Assembly: GCA_017311185.1 (NCBI GenBank)
Contig: JAESUZ010001271.1
Location: forward strand, 496,001 to 560,000
Length of the DNA: 64,000 nucleotides
Source: Proteles cristata cristata
Lineage: Eukaryota; Chordata; Mammalia; Carnivora; Hyaenidae
Direction of reading: 5' to 3'
The notes beneath the pieces are model-generated. The model was not told the DNA's origin. It did no database searches and saw nothing but the letters and a program-made list of their open reading frames with translations. Of this stretch, positions 1 through 11,106 are shown one piece after another (positions within the stretch are counted from its first letter, which is position 1; each line of letters starts with the position of its first letter). Made by a program: the position numbers and the translations under genes.

Positions 1-532
1 AGAAACACGACCTTTACATTTTTATTACCAGACTTAGAAAAAAGGCTAGTGTAGGAAATATACATTGTAGCCCATCTCTAATTTTCCATTCTTCATGTAC
101 CATTTTAGCAAGTTGCCAAAATGTTTTGAAGGTACATTTTAAAGGTTTTTCTTAATGGCATAGGGTTATTTAGGATAATGGCCAGTGTTGTTTTCATGAA
201 GTAAAGTACCCTCCATAAAACCAAGGTATCCACACAAATAAATGCTATTTTAACTTCAAATAAACTAAGGAAATAGGAAGGTAGTAAGATCTTCTAAACA
301 TCATTTTCTCAGTGGGAGAAACATGTCTAGTAGCAGCAATAACTACTTGCTATGCCTCTAAAACTCTGAGAAAATGATAAAACCAGTAGGGATAACTTTT
401 TAAGTTAATAAATTTGTAATTATAAAAATAGTATATATAATTTGGAAAAGGCAAACAAACATTTTTAAATTCACAATTCAGTAATAATTACCATTAATAT
501 TTTGAAGAACTTTTAGTTTTTTTCCAGCACAT
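1..532. other. Unassigned AT-rich sequence
   Basis: No gene, RNA or recognised repeat is visible. The sequence is AT-rich with stops in all frames and leads into the minus-strand L1 3' end. Confidence 0.5.
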
Positions 533-1946
533 TCTTTTTAATTTGAGATATAATTGACCTGTAACATATTAGTTTCAGGTATAAAATGTAATGATTTGGT
601 ATTTGTATAAATTGTGAAATGATTCTCCCATTAAATCTAGCTAACATCCATTGCCACACAGTTACAAAAATTTTTTTCCTTGTGATGATAATTTTTAAGA
701 TATATTCTCTTAGCAATTTTCAAATATGCAATACAGCATTATTAACTTGAGTCACAATGCTGTATATTACATCCCGAGGACTGACTTATTTTATATCTGG
801 ATGTTTGTACCTTTTCACCACCTTCACCGATTTCGCCCATCCACCCACCCCTGCTTCTGAGAACCATCAATCTGTTCTCAGTATCTTTGGTTTTGTTTTT
901 AGATTCTACTTACTCATCAGATCATACTCGTTTTCTCCGTATGACTTATTTCACAAAGCGGAATTCCCTCAAGGTCCATCCATGTTGTAACAATTGGCAA
1001 GATTTCATTCTTTTTTATGGCTGAATGATATCCCATTGTGTATATTTACCACGTTTTCTTTTATCCATTATTCATTTATCCATTGATGGACACTTAGGGT
1101 GCTTCCATATGTTGGCTATCATAAATAATGCTGCAATGAGGACAGGGATGCATATCCCTTTTTGAGTTAGTGTTTTCCTTTTCTTTGAATAAGTATTTAC
1201 ACGTGGAATTGATGGAGCATATGGCAGTTCTATTTTTAATTTTTTTGAGATACCTCCATGCTGTTTTCCATAGTAACTGCACCAGTTTATACTCCTACCA
1301 ACAATGTGCAAGGCTTCTCTTTTTCTCCACATCCTCACCAGCACTTGCTATTGATTGTCTTTTTGATACTAGCCATTCTAACAGGTTTGAGATAATATCT
1401 TCATGTGGTTTTGATTTGCATTTATATGATGATGAGTGATGTTGAGTACTTTTGCTTGTACTTGTGGTCTGGGTGCATGTCTTCCTTGGAAAAATGTGTG
1501 TTCAAATCTTCTGTCCATTTTTTAAATGACTTTTTGGGTTCTTTTGCTATTAAGTTGTATGAGTTCTTTATATAATTTAAATATTAACCCCTTATCAGAT
1601 ACCTGATCCGCACGTATTTTCTCCCATTTAGTAGTTGCCTTTTCATTTTTTTGATGGTTTCCTTTGCCATGCAGAAGCAATTTAGTTTGATGTAGTCCCA
1701 CTTGTTTATTTTTGCTTTCACTGCTTCTACTTTTGGTATCAAATCCAAAAAGCATCACTAAGACTATTGTAAAAAAAAAAAAAAAAAAAAAAGTGTGTTT
1801 TCTTCTAGGAGTTTTATGGTTTTAGGTCTTGTGCTCAAATCTTCAATCCATTTCAAGTTAATTTTTGTACGGTAGAACAATGGTCTAGTTTTATTCTTTT
1901 GCATGTGCTATCTAATTATTTGATCACCATTTATAAAAAGACCGCC

Positions 1947-2019
1947 CTTCACTGTGGGGGTGAGCACTGGGTGTTATATGGAAACCAACTTGACAATAAA
2001 CTATTTAAAAAAAAAAAAA
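1947..2019 (+). mobile_element. Ultra-short LINE-1 3' end inserted in the older L1
   Basis: Only the last ~55 bases of a felid L1 are present (GTGAGCACTGGGTGTTATAT, then GACAATAAACTATTT) followed by a poly-A tail. The flanks repeat AAAAAGACCGCC at 1935-1946 and 2020-2031, a perfect 12-bp target-site duplication. Removing the insert and one TSD copy rejoins the older L1 without a gap. This is target-primed reverse transcription that stopped almost at once. Confidence 0.88.
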
Positions 2020-2972
2020 AAAAAGACCGCCATTTCCCAAATATGTATTCTTGGCTCCTTTGTCTTCTATTAATTGACTGTATGTATGTGGGTTTATTTC
2101 TGGACTCTGTACTTTGTTCCACTGGTCCCTGTGTCTGTTTTTATGCCAATACTGTGTTGTTTAAATTGCTTGTAGCTTAAAAATGTAGTTTTAAGTCTGG
2201 AAACATGATGCCTTCAGCTTTGTTCTTCTTTCTCAAGATTGCTTTGGCTATTTGGAGTCATTTGTGGTTCCATGCAAATATTAGGATTATTTGTTTTGTG
2301 AAAATGCCATTGGAATTTTGATAAAGACATTGAATCTTAGATTGCTTTGGACAGTATGAATGTTTCTAACAATATTAATTCTTCCAATCCATTAAAATGA
2401 AATACCTTTGTTTTTATCAAAATCTTCAATTTCTTTCACCAATGTCTTATAATAAGTTTTCAGTATACGGGTCTTTCACCTCCTTGGTTACATATATTCC
2501 TTTAATTTTTATTTTTTGACACAACTGTAAATGGGATTGCTTTCTTAACTTCTCTAATAATTTTCCATTTGTAGAAACATAACAGATTTTTCTATGTGGA
2601 TTTTATATTCTACAACTTTACTGACTTTGTTTTATTCGTTATAATAGTTTTTCAGTGGAATGTTTAGGATTTCTATGTATAATATCCTGTCATCTACAAA
2701 TATTGATAGTTTTACTTCCTCTTTTCCAGTGTTGATATTTTTTTTTTCTTTTTCTTGCCTAATTGCTTTGACAAGACTTCAGTACTTTGTTGAATAAAAG
2801 AGATGAAAGTGGCCACCCTTGTCTTATTCCTGATCTTAGAGAACAGGCTTTCAGCTTTTCACCATTGAGTGTGATGTTAGCTGTCAGCTTATCATATATG
2901 AGCTTTATTATGTTGAGGAACATTTGCTCTATACCCGCTTTGTTCAGGGTCTTTATCATACATAGATATTGA

Positions 2973-3208
2973 GGGATGCCTGCATGGTTCCAATGGCTAA
3001 GTGTCCAACTTCAGCTCAGGTCATGATCTTGCAGCTCGTGGGTTCAAGCCCCACATCGGGCTCTGTGCTGACAGCATAGATCCTGGAGCCTGTTTCAGAT
3101 TCTGCGTGTCTCTCTCTGTTCCTTCCTCACTTATGCTCTGTCTCTCTCTTTCTCTCTCTCTCTCTCTCAAAAATAAACATTTAAAGTAAAACTTTAAAAA
3201 AATAAACA
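2973..3208 (+). mobile_element. CAN-SINE inside the old L1
   Basis: It has a tRNA-like head with a degraded A box (TGGCTAAGTG), the core CAGGTCATGATCTTGCAG, a B-box-like GGTTCAAGCCCC, then GAGCCTGTTTCAGATTCTG, a CT tract and AAAAATAAACATTT. It lies in the L1 between TTTATCATA and the L1 resumption GTTGAATTTTGTC. I see no clean TSD. Several changed positions in the head suggest an older copy. Confidence 0.9.
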
Positions 3209-4062
3209 GACGTTGAATTTTGTCAAATCCTTTTTCTGTATCCATGGAGATGGTCATATGATATTTATCCTTCATTTCATTCATGTGATGTACCATATTG
3301 ATTGATTTGCAGATGTTGAACTATTCCTGCCTCACTGGAATAAATCCCAACTGATCATGGTGTATGCTCCTTTTAATGTATCGCTGAATTAACTTTGCTA
3401 ATATTTAGTTGAGGATTTTTGCATCTGTGTCCATCAGAAATATTGGTCTGTAATTTTCATTTCTTTTTTTGTGGTATCTTTGTCTGGTTTTGGTATCAGA
3501 GCAACGCCTGCCTCAAAAAAAAAAAAAAGGATTTGGAAATGATTCCTTCTTGTCTTCTGTGTTTTGGGAAGAGTTTGAGAAGGATTGGTATCCATTTTTC
3601 TTTAAATGTTTGCTAGAAATCACTAGTGAAACCATTTGGTTCCGAACTTTTGTTTGTTAGGAGGTTTTTGATTACTGATTCAATCTCTTGCTAGTAACCA
3701 GTCTATTCAGATTTTTTATTCATAATTCAGTTTTGGAAGATTGGGTGTTTATAGGAACTTATCTCTTCCTCTAGGTTGTCCAATTTGTTGGTGTGTAATT
3801 TTTCATAGTAGTCTCTTATGATGCTTTATATGTCTGTGGTATCAGTTGTAACATCTCCTCTTTCAGTTCAACTTTTATGTATTTGAGTCCTCTGTCTTTT
3901 GTTCTTAGTAATCCAGCTAAAGGTTTGTCCATTTTATCTCTTTAAAAGAAAAACAGTCTGAGTTTCATTGATCTTTTCTCTTTTCCTTTTAGTCTCTATT
4001 TCATTTATTTCTACTCTGATCTTTGTTATTTCCTTCCTTTACTAAGTTTTAGCTTCATTGTC

Positions 4063-4460
4063 CTTCAGCATATTTTAATATCATAACTGCAATCTTACTG
4101 TAAGCATAGTTTGGCAACCTGCTTTTCACTATTGTAATACCAATGTTTATCCTGCTTTTTTCAATTTTAATGACAGTACGATATTTCATTGAATAGAAGT
4201 ACCATGTTTTTTTAACGAATTTTTACTGATGTTTTTAAGTTCTTCAATTTCAGATAGTGTCATGATAAACACATTTTTTCATGAAGGCTTTGTAAACGTC
4301 TGATTTGTGTCTTAAGGTTAGCTTCCAGAATTGCAAATACCAGTTCAAACAGTGTGAACAGTTTGAAAAATCTAAAAGCATAAAGCTAAATTGCTTTCAG
4401 ATATGTTTTCTAATTTACATCCCCACCAGCTGTGCATGCAAATTCAGAGACTTTTCAAAG
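4063..4460 (-). repeat. Possible very degraded L1-type remnant
   Basis: Scattered matches to the complement of an old L1 3' region are visible (TATTTCATTGAATAGAAGTACC near 4182; TTTACATCCCCACCAGC near 4415). Divergence is too high to name a family or set ends with confidence. Confidence 0.35.
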
Positions 4461-5008
4461 AGATCTAGGCCCACTCCACACTAATTCTAAAATAAATTAT
4501 TATAAGGGAAAAAATTAAATTTGCCGTTAAATGCTTCTTAATGCTTGATAATGCTTTCAAGTTTACTTCAAGTATATAATTATAGAATTTTATTTTAATG
4601 ACACTGGAGTTACATATTTTCCAAGAAGCAAGAAAGGAAGACTTAAATGCATTTTAGAAGATTCAACAAATTTATTATTCAGTAGTTATATTTACTTTGT
4701 AATACATTAAATTAAAAATATATCTAGAACAGGTATACATGTCTTATTGAAATTAAAGCATAATGTCTATTAACTATATCCATTTATAATTGTCATGTCT
4801 TACCTTTTCCCATGTGGTCAAAACTACACTTTGTTTGGTATTGTTCTTTCCTCTGTAATACAGCTTCCAATTACATCATTCCCATGGAAAAAATTGGCCC
4901 TGTTGGAATGATATTCCTTTATGGTCATTTCCATGAAGACTTTGTGGTGAATATAATGTCTTCTTGAACACTTTTGAGCAATTTTATGATGCTGTCACTC
5001 ACATCCTT
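4461..5008. other. Unassigned intergenic or intronic sequence
   Basis: AT-rich sequence without a recognisable gene or repeat. No frame exceeds ~60 codons with protein-like content. Confidence 0.45.
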
Positions 5009-5545
5009 GTTGTATTCACTTAATAAATAGCTAATGAGTCCCTTCACCATGAAGGCTTGGTACTAGAAACTGAGTAGACAAATGTGGAAATACCTTGATC
5101 TAGAGTGGAGATAGAGAGGGCACCATAAACAATACGTCATGGGAGCACAGGAGGCACATTTCAATTCACCAAGAGATATTATTTGAGCTAAGACTGAAGG
5201 ATGAGAAGTTGGTCAGAGAATATTGGAAAAACATTACAGGCAGTAAGAACAACATATGCAAAGATATACAGACATTTTTTTAAGCCCAGTGCTTTCTAGG
5301 AACTATAGGTAATAAATATCAGTGAGTAAAACAAGGGTTGAACTGGGGAGTTTAGAATAGATACAAAGCAGATCGAGCATGCAGGGCCTGCATCACAAAG
5401 CAGGTGCTATAGTACTGTGAAAGGAATGTGAATTCTATTCTGTAGGTAATGGGCAACTATTGAAGAAATTTGCATAAAAAATTTTTGTGTCATAATTATA
5501 ACTCTGGAGTCTATGTAATAAATATTTTTGAAGTAGGGAGAGTCT
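5009..5545 (-). repeat. Degraded L2-type LINE remnant, minus strand
   Basis: The order of fragments follows the complement of the L2 3' region: TTAATAAATAGCTAATGAG (tail), an internal ACATTACAGGCAGTAAGAAC, GCAGGGCCTGCATCACAAAG, and TCTGTAGGTAATGGGCAACT. Such pieces occur in this order in mammalian L2. The copy is old and heavily mutated. Confidence 0.55.
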
Positions 5546-5962
5546 GTAGGTGATGACATTTGGGAAGTTATTATCTGTAAGAGACATTAGTGTTTGTGTT
5601 TCAAACAAATAAGGGAAAATAAGGGAATGAAATGTTGTATTTTACGAGAAAGGTAACAAAAGCAATAAGGCTGAAGTATTGATTAATATGGAAGATGTTG
5701 TCCTAAAACCAATTTTATAAAAATGACCTCAGTGATGGATTATACAGTAAGATCTCAGTAGCTCGTTAGAACTCAAAAGGTCAGTCTGAATTGTTCAAGT
5801 CTGAATTACAGAATATTTGCCTGTAAGAGAAGCTTTTAATATACTTATGCACAGAAAGTTTGCCAGTCACACTTTGGTGGTATTCAAAAAAGAATGAAGG
5901 GGACCTTCATTCACACGGGGAATCCTTACTATCAGACAATATTATTACCAAATTTAAGATGT
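5546..5962. other. Unassigned sequence
   Basis: No gene or clear repeat. It includes a short tandem AATAAGGGAA motif around 5610-5630. Confidence 0.4.
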
Positions 5963-6332
5963 TGTATTAGTTTGCTAGGGCTGCCGTAACATAACATCAC
6001 AGACTGGATGGTTTACACAACAGAAATTTAGTTCTCACAATCTGGGGGGCTTGAAGTCCAAGATCAAGGTGTCAGCAGGGTTGATTTCCTCTGAGGCCTC
6101 TCATTGGCTTGTAAAGGACAGTTTTCTCCTAGTTTCTCTTCTGTGTGTGTCTGTATCCTAATCTCTTATTCTTTTAAGGGCATGAGTTATATTGTATTGG
6201 GGCCTACTTTAATGGCCTCGTTTCTCCTTAAGTATGTCTTGTAGATCCTGTCTCCAAATATAGTCACATTCTGAAGTACTGAGTTAGGGTTTCAACAGAG
6301 GAATTTCAGAGGACACAATTGAATCCATAATA
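5963..6332 (-). mobile_element. MLT1-type (MaLR) solo LTR, minus strand
   Basis: The plus strand starts TGTATTAGTTTGCTAGGGCT, the complement of the MLT1 LTR 3' end, and runs through ACAACAGAAATTTAGTTCTC, GTCCAAGATCAAGGTGTCAG and TCTCCAAATATAGTCACATT. These landmarks appear in the order expected for an MLT1A-like LTR. No internal region or second LTR adjoins it, so it is a solo LTR, a non-coding remnant. Confidence 0.8.
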
Positions 6333-6448
6333 GATAAGGACTGGAATAAAGATTTCAAGAGATATTTTCATTTCCGTGTCATTAAAATAAAAAAATAAGA
6401 ATGGCTATCATATGAAGGACATTACATAAATTAAGAAAATTTTAGTGA

Positions 6449-6680
6449 GGGGCGCCTGGGTGGCTTAGTCGGTTAAGTGTCCGACTTTCGCTTAGGTCAT
6501 GATCTCACAGTTCGTGGGTTCGAGCCCCGCGTCAGGCTCTGTGCTGACTGTCGGCTCAGAGCCTGGAGCCTGTTTCAATCTGTGACTCCCTCTCTCTCTG
6601 ACCCTCCCCTGCTCATGCTGTATCTCTCTCTCCTAGAAATAAATAAAACATTAAAAAAAATGTTTTTAAAAAAAAAAAAA
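6449..6680 (+). mobile_element. Young CAN-SINE, CTTTCGCTTAGG subtype
   Basis: A full-length copy with the head GGGGCGCCTGGGTGGC, an A-box-like TGGCTTAGTCGG, the diagnostic CTTTCGCTTAGGTCATG, a B-box-like GGTTCGAGCCCC, a CT tract, CCTAGAAATAAATAAAACA and a poly-A tail. It is flanked by a 16-bp perfect TSD AAGAAAATTTTAGTGA at 6433-6448 and 6680-6695. The intact CpGs and TSD indicate recent insertion. Confidence 0.97.
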
Positions 6681-6769
6681 AGAAAATTTTAGTGAAACAA
6701 TTTTCTAAAATTAAAGCACCTAAATTCAGTATACCATTCCCAGTTAATGAATAAGAGAGTATCTTCTCT

Positions 6770-6962
6770 TTTTAAGTTTATTTACTTATTTTGAGAGAGA
6801 GAGAAAAAAAAGTGAGCATAAGTGGGGAGGGCCAGAGAGAGAATTCCAAGCAGGCTCCATGTTGTCAGTGCATAGCCCCACTCCATCCCACAAACTGTGA
6901 GATCGTGACCTGAGTGGAAGTCAAGAGTCAGAGACTTAACCGACTGAGCCACTCAGATGCCC
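6770..6962 (-). mobile_element. Older CAN-SINE, minus strand
   Basis: The complement order is visible: T-rich tail, GAGAGAGAGAG, GAATTCCAAGCAGGCTCC, GAGATCGTGACCTGAG, CTTAACCGACTGAGCCACTC. The CpG-poor, diverged head and lack of a clear TSD point to an older copy than its neighbour at 6449. Confidence 0.9.
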
Positions 6963-7969
6963 TGAGTGTCTTCTTAATACTGACTCTTATGGTTTATTTA
7001 TTTACTAGAGAGGCCTAGTAACAACAACAAAGAAAGAAAATTTGAAGGTATTTCATTATATTCCACAATGTTTATCAAAATGCTGACCAAGTTCTTCGTA
7101 TACTTTATGTTTACTTATCAGAAAAAATGGGATATTATCTATTCAAGAATGGGAAGCGGACAGGAGAGGCCTTTGTAGTTATTGTTTGGATGTCTTTGCA
7201 TCCACAATTATAAAGAAGCAGACTTTATAAATCAAGATTTGTAAAGACCAAAAATGGTCACCATTTGGAGACTGTGTGTATAGTGTGCTAGAGCAGGAGA
7301 TGCTGACACTAAATGGAACTTCACTTCGGAATTTAAGATTGAGAAGACACACCAGTAGCTCAGTGCAGAGTCCCAGATTGGTGAGCTCAGGTGTTAGGTT
7401 TTAATAGATTTGGGGGACTGTTTACCTGTTGTTGCTGTTGTTGTTGTTAATTTCTGTATTGGAGCACTTCGTACTCTGCACTAAAAAATTATAGCAGCCT
7501 AAAATTTTGTAGTTTTTTTCCTTAACAAAACAAATGTCAAACCATCTCTGGATACTTACACAAAATAAATGATAAGACATTCTGAGCAGAGAACGTGATC
7601 TAGTAATGCTTATCGAAGCACCCCATGGAAAGCAAGAATTTCAGGTCTTACTCCCACCTATGTCACTTCCTCTCAAATTTAACTACTTTGTAGTCTGCCC
7701 TCTCCCTGTGTAAGGAAACCGTACAAATGAGTAGCTATCTGTTTCACGTTTTGCGAGGGCGGTGGGGTGGAGGTCAAAAGTGGGGATGGGTAGAGGGTGT
7801 AGCGTCTGATAAGAATTCTGATATTTTCGAAGTGTATCTCTCCATAAATTACAGTGATGAAAATCAGCAATTACCCAGTTGCTAGACAATGACAACAACA
7901 GCAAACAATAACAGCAGAAAGACCTACGTGAGGGTGTGAGGGACTAAAAAGTAGTATTTATGTATTCCT
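6963..7969. other. Unassigned sequence holding one copy of a local repeat
   Basis: No gene is recognised. The stretch contains one copy (7345-7390) of a 46-bp motif that recurs at 8748-8793. The overlapping minus-strand frames near 7680-7904 show no domain. Confidence 0.45.
7345..7390 (+). repeat. Local 46-bp repeat, copy 1
   Basis: It aligns without gaps to 8748-8793. By my count 40 of 46 bases agree, and most differences are transitions. Shared blocks include CTCAGTGCAGAGTCCCAGAT, which is TTCAGTGCAGAATCCCAGAT in copy 2. I recognise no named repeat here. Confidence 0.7.
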
Positions 7970-8135
7970 ACTCTGAGTTAAATAGTGTTAGATTATTTGT
8001 ATGCTCTGTGTAATTTAGTCTTTAAAAGGATTAAGAAACTAAGGCTCAGAGAGGTTAAATGATTTACTCAGTTTACTCTGGCCAACCAACAATGGAATTG
8101 GTGTTTTACAATAAGTCCAGACTCCCACGTCATGC
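7970..8135 (-). repeat. MIR fragment, minus strand
   Basis: AAGGCTCAGAGAGGTTAAAT followed by a short unit and TCCAGACTCCCACGTCATGC is the complement of the MIR body, normally GAGGCACAGAGAGGTTAAGT. It is an ancient mammalian SINE remnant. Confidence 0.65.
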
Positions 8136-9690
8136 TTACATTCCATCAGTTTCCAGAAGGCCAAGGTGGTCAATTCCACTGCACAAATGTGGTCAGAACA
8201 ACCAAGAGAGCCAAAAAAGTCATATTTGTTCAGATTAAACAACTCAATCTATTGAATTTATTTAATATAAGGTGGAAAATAGGATTTCAAAAGAAAAGGA
8301 GAAAGAGAAGAACAAGAACACGAAACTAAGTTTCAGTGAAGAGGGCAAGTGAGCGATTAAAAATAAATCTCTCATGATTTGCTCCCACAGGCAAGGAAAA
8401 GAATATTTTTCAATCCTGCTTAGCCCGAAGTAATCCAAGTTATTTAAAGTATTATAACCAGTAGACAAAGCAGAGAGTTTATTATTTGCTTTCACAAGCG
8501 ACGACTTCTCAGAAGCAGGAAGCGCATGTGACAAGGGACCAAGGGAACAGGGTGCCACATCTGCACCTCATGGGTGTTGGGAATACTGTCCTATGCAGCA
8601 AGACCAGACCACGTATTTTCCATTCTGGCTGGAAACGAGAATATTTACAGTCCTAGTAGGCACTCAAACAAAAGCGGAGTTCTGAAGCCAAAGAGAAACT
8701 CACGTGCCATCCAGGCCAGTGCATTACGAATGAGAGTCAGTGACTGTAGACACATCAGTAGTTCAGTGCAGAATCCCAGATTAGAGAGCTCAAGATTTCT
8801 GAAATCTATTCCTCCAAAATAAATGCATAGTTTCATTTGCAAAGTAGGACATCATTACCTAAAGATAACAGCATCTGCAGAAATACTTACTTAGCAACTA
8901 AATCACAAGCTCTTCCTTAGAGCTTCCTTTAGGCTAGAAATAGTCCCCGCTTAGCCAGCTGGCCTGAAAAACTAATGACAAACATAAAAACCAGAAGAAT
9001 TACACAGCTCATCCTATCCCTTCATCCACTACTCAGAGGAGTATCTGTAGCATGTTTTTGACACTGAGGATTATAGAGCTCATGGAAAGAGGAAGTGCCT
9101 AGATTTTCTTCCTTTGTGGCATGTCTTCATTTCTAGAAAGAAATACCTACCTTTCTAGTTAATCAAACGTACAACTTTTCTTTTCTTTCTGGATTTAAGC
9201 TTGGTGCTATTTGCAAAGCCCATGATAGCCATGACTTATTCAGTGGCCTCAGCTCTGCTGCAGTGAGCCCAGGCCAACCATAGACACTGGAATGTGTCAG
9301 TGCTACTGGTAACGACAGAATCTAAGTCCATGGGAACACTGAGTAATACTGATTTACAGACAGCCTAAGAAATCTCAAAGGACACCTTCATGTCCTGCTT
9401 CTAGAAACACGTTTTAGAAGCTCTAGTTGCGGCTATCCTAGTTTCGTCTGTTTGTTTTCCAAATTTAATTGCGGAGAAAGAAAATACTTCCATGTTAATG
9501 CTATACTGATTTTAAAGAAAAAAATAAGCCTTTGTCAGATTTATCCCTTTAACTTACAAGCTGCATTTTAAATTCACACATGAGCCCAGGAAAAGAGGCA
9601 ATAATTCTATAACAAGGCATCTGTGAAAAACATTATTTCTTATTTACTTTGACCTAAACAAATAAGCAGAAGGACTCTTCTAACAGAGAT
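8136..9690. other. Unassigned sequence holding the second copy of the local repeat
   Basis: No gene or named repeat is recognised over ~1.5 kb. A purine-rich patch lies at 8285-8325. The open frame at 8262-8558 on the minus strand gives a low-complexity F/S-rich C-terminus without a domain and is not called. Confidence 0.45.
8748..8793 (+). repeat. Local 46-bp repeat, copy 2
   Basis: Same-orientation partner of 7345-7390, about 1.4 kb downstream. Similarity stops sharply after the shared GAGCTCA, and upstream similarity is weak. Confidence 0.7.
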
Positions 9691-9699
9691 TCTTGAATC

Positions 9700-9850
9700 A
9701 CTCATTATCATATTTTCACAGAATGCTAATTATATGCAAGATATTATCATAGGTGCTAAGGAAATAAGAAGATGTATCAAGTAAAAACTCTGCTTCCATG
9801 AATTCTAGTCTGAGTAAAGTTAATAAATACACATTTAAAAGGCAGTGCAG
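9700..9850 (-). repeat. L2-type remnant, minus strand
   Basis: GCTAATTATATGCAAGATAT, ATAGGTGCTAAGGAAATAAG and CTGCTTCCATGAATTCTAGT follow the complement of the L2 3' end, where a size and abundance phrase of this type is typical. Short and diverged. Confidence 0.5.
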
Positions 9851-9990
9851 ATCAGTATATTAAAAGTAGCCTGAACTCCACGTGCATGGTTCAAATGATT
9901 TATTGACTGGAATTATTCAAGAGAGAATCTTCTGCCTAGAGCGATAGGCTGTGAACTGCACCCACAAGCCATATCCATCTGCTACATTTT

Positions 9991-10204
9991 TTTTTTAATG
10001 TTTTATTTATTTCTAGGAGAGAGAGAGAGAGACAGCGTGAGCAGGGGAGGGTCAGAGAGAGAGGGAGTCACAGACTGAAACAGGCCCCAGGCTCTGAGCT
10101 GGCAGTCAGCACAGAGCCCGACGCGGGGCTCGAACCCACGAACCGCGAGATCATGACCTAAGCGAAAGTCGGACGCTTAACCGACTAAGCCACCCAGGCG
10201 CCCC
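9991..10204 (-). mobile_element. Young CAN-SINE, CTTTCGCTTAGG subtype, minus strand
   Basis: Full-length in reverse: poly-T, CTAGGAGAGAGAG, GGCTCGAACCCACGAACCGC (B-box side), CCTAAGCGAAAGTCGGACGC and ACCCAGGCGCCCC. It carries the complement of the same diagnostic CTTTCGCTTAGG as the copy at 6449. A perfect 16-bp TSD CCATCTGCTACATTTT lies at 9975-9990 and 10205-10220. CpG sites are largely intact, so it is young. Confidence 0.97.
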
Positions 10205-10289
10205 CCATCTGCTACATTTTTTAACATAGCTCATGAGCTACGACTGCTTTTTATGTTTTCAAAATATAAAATTCAAAAGAAGAATAATA

Positions 10290-10499
10290 GGGGCTCATTC
10301 AGGTAAGCGTCCGACTTTGGCTCAGGTCATGATCTAGCAGTTTGTGAGTTTGAGACCCACGTTGGGGCTCTGTGCTGACAGCTCAGAGCCTAGAGCCTCC
10401 TTCAGATTCTGTGTCTCCTCCGCTCTCTGCCTCTCCAATGCTCATGCTCTGTCTCTCTGTGTCTCTCAATAATAAATAAATAAAAAGATTAAAACTTGA
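10290..10499 (+). mobile_element. CAN-SINE with 15-bp TSD
   Basis: The head is shortened (GGGGCTCATTCAGGTAAGCG, missing part of the CCTGGGTGGC block). Then come GGCTCAGGTCATGATCTAGC, a decayed B box (GAGTTTGAGACCCACG), a CT tract and AATAATAAATAAATAAA. The TSD AAAAGAAGAATAATA is perfect at 10275-10289 and 10500-10514. The TSD confirms integration in this form, so the head deletion either pre-dates insertion or is a later internal loss. Confidence 0.93.
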
Positions 10500-10514
10500 A
10501 AAAGAAGAATAATA

Positions 10515-11060
10515 TATCATAGTGCTTGCAAATTGTTTGAAAGTAAAATTACACTGTTTACAAAGTCTTCTTGGAACACAGCTACCCTCCTTCCATACAT
10601 TTTTGTCTACGTCTGCTTTCTTGATAAGGCAGCAGAATTAAATGGTTGCTATAGACACTGTATAGCCCAGAAAACCTGAAATATTTACTATCTGGTCCTT
10701 CACAGAAAAAATATGTGTCAATTCCTGGACTCAAGGATCAAGGAAATCTTTATGATCCACCTGTATTTTGAGTAGACTCTTGAAAGACAAAGTAGAATAC
10801 ATGCGGGTAGAATAGTGAGGGGGTGACTTTTTAAGAAAAGGATGAGCAAGTCATAGCACTAAGAAGATCTGCGGCTTGCTCAGAAGGCGGTGAATACATC
10901 AGTGTTGCTGGGGAGAAGAGCTTGTAAAGAAGGCTAAGAAGATATTCACTGAAAAGATGTCTGGCGCGGCTTGAGGAAGGTGAGGAGGAAAGAAGGGCTT
11001 CACCCTATCCCTACTCCCCAAACCACTTCCATCTTTCTCTAGAAAATAAAAACAAGATTT

Positions 11061-11062
<2 letters not shown>
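10515..11062. other. Unassigned sequence
   Basis: No gene or recognised repeat. The sequence is ordinary up to the CA tract. Confidence 0.4.

Positions 11063-11104
<42 letters not shown>
11063..11104 (+). repeat. (CA)n microsatellite
   Basis: About 20 uninterrupted CA units are followed by CTCG. Likely length-polymorphic. Confidence 0.95.

Positions 11105-11106
<2 letters not shown>

Larger units (their letters stand above)
1072..3300 (-). pseudogene. Broken L1 ORF2 (reverse transcriptase to C-terminus)
   Basis: Minus-strand fragments in several frames match L1 ORF2p. One piece at 2759-2959 carries the RT palm region just before the catalytic motif ([13 protein letters not shown], normally [13 protein letters not shown]). 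Another at 1072-1344 carries the C-terminal region, with VLIAALFMIANIWKHPKCPS, normally FIAALFTIAKTWKQPKCPS. ORF2p supplies endonuclease and reverse transcriptase for retrotransposition. The frame is destroyed by stops, frameshifts and the two later insertions, so no product is expected. Confidence 0.8.
533..4062 (-). mobile_element. Old LINE-1 (L1MA-like), 3' end plus most of ORF2, minus strand
   Basis: Read on the plus strand, this begins with the complement of an L1 3' end (TTAGTTTCAGGTATAAAATG) and continues through the complement of ORF2 almost to the endonuclease/RT junction. Characteristic complementary stretches are GGTCCATCCATGTTGT (970), CCATTGATGGACACTTAGG (1080), CTTCTAGGAGTTTTATGG (1804) and TTGATCTTTTCTC near 3970. 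Many indels and stops show it is ancient and dead. It was later interrupted twice: by a 73-bp L1 tail at 1947-2019 and by a CAN-SINE at 2973-3208. The 5' limit, near 4062, is where recognisable L1 similarity fades. The family is a judgement from the sequence; L1MA-type versus another carnivore L1 is not certain. Confidence 0.85.

Noticed and set aside
5963..6332. Possible retroviral provirus
   Set aside because: Only a solo MLT1-type LTR is present, with no internal region and no second LTR.
8262..8558. 98-codon minus-strand frame
   Set aside because: The C-terminal half is a low-complexity F/S run from a purine-rich patch; no domain.
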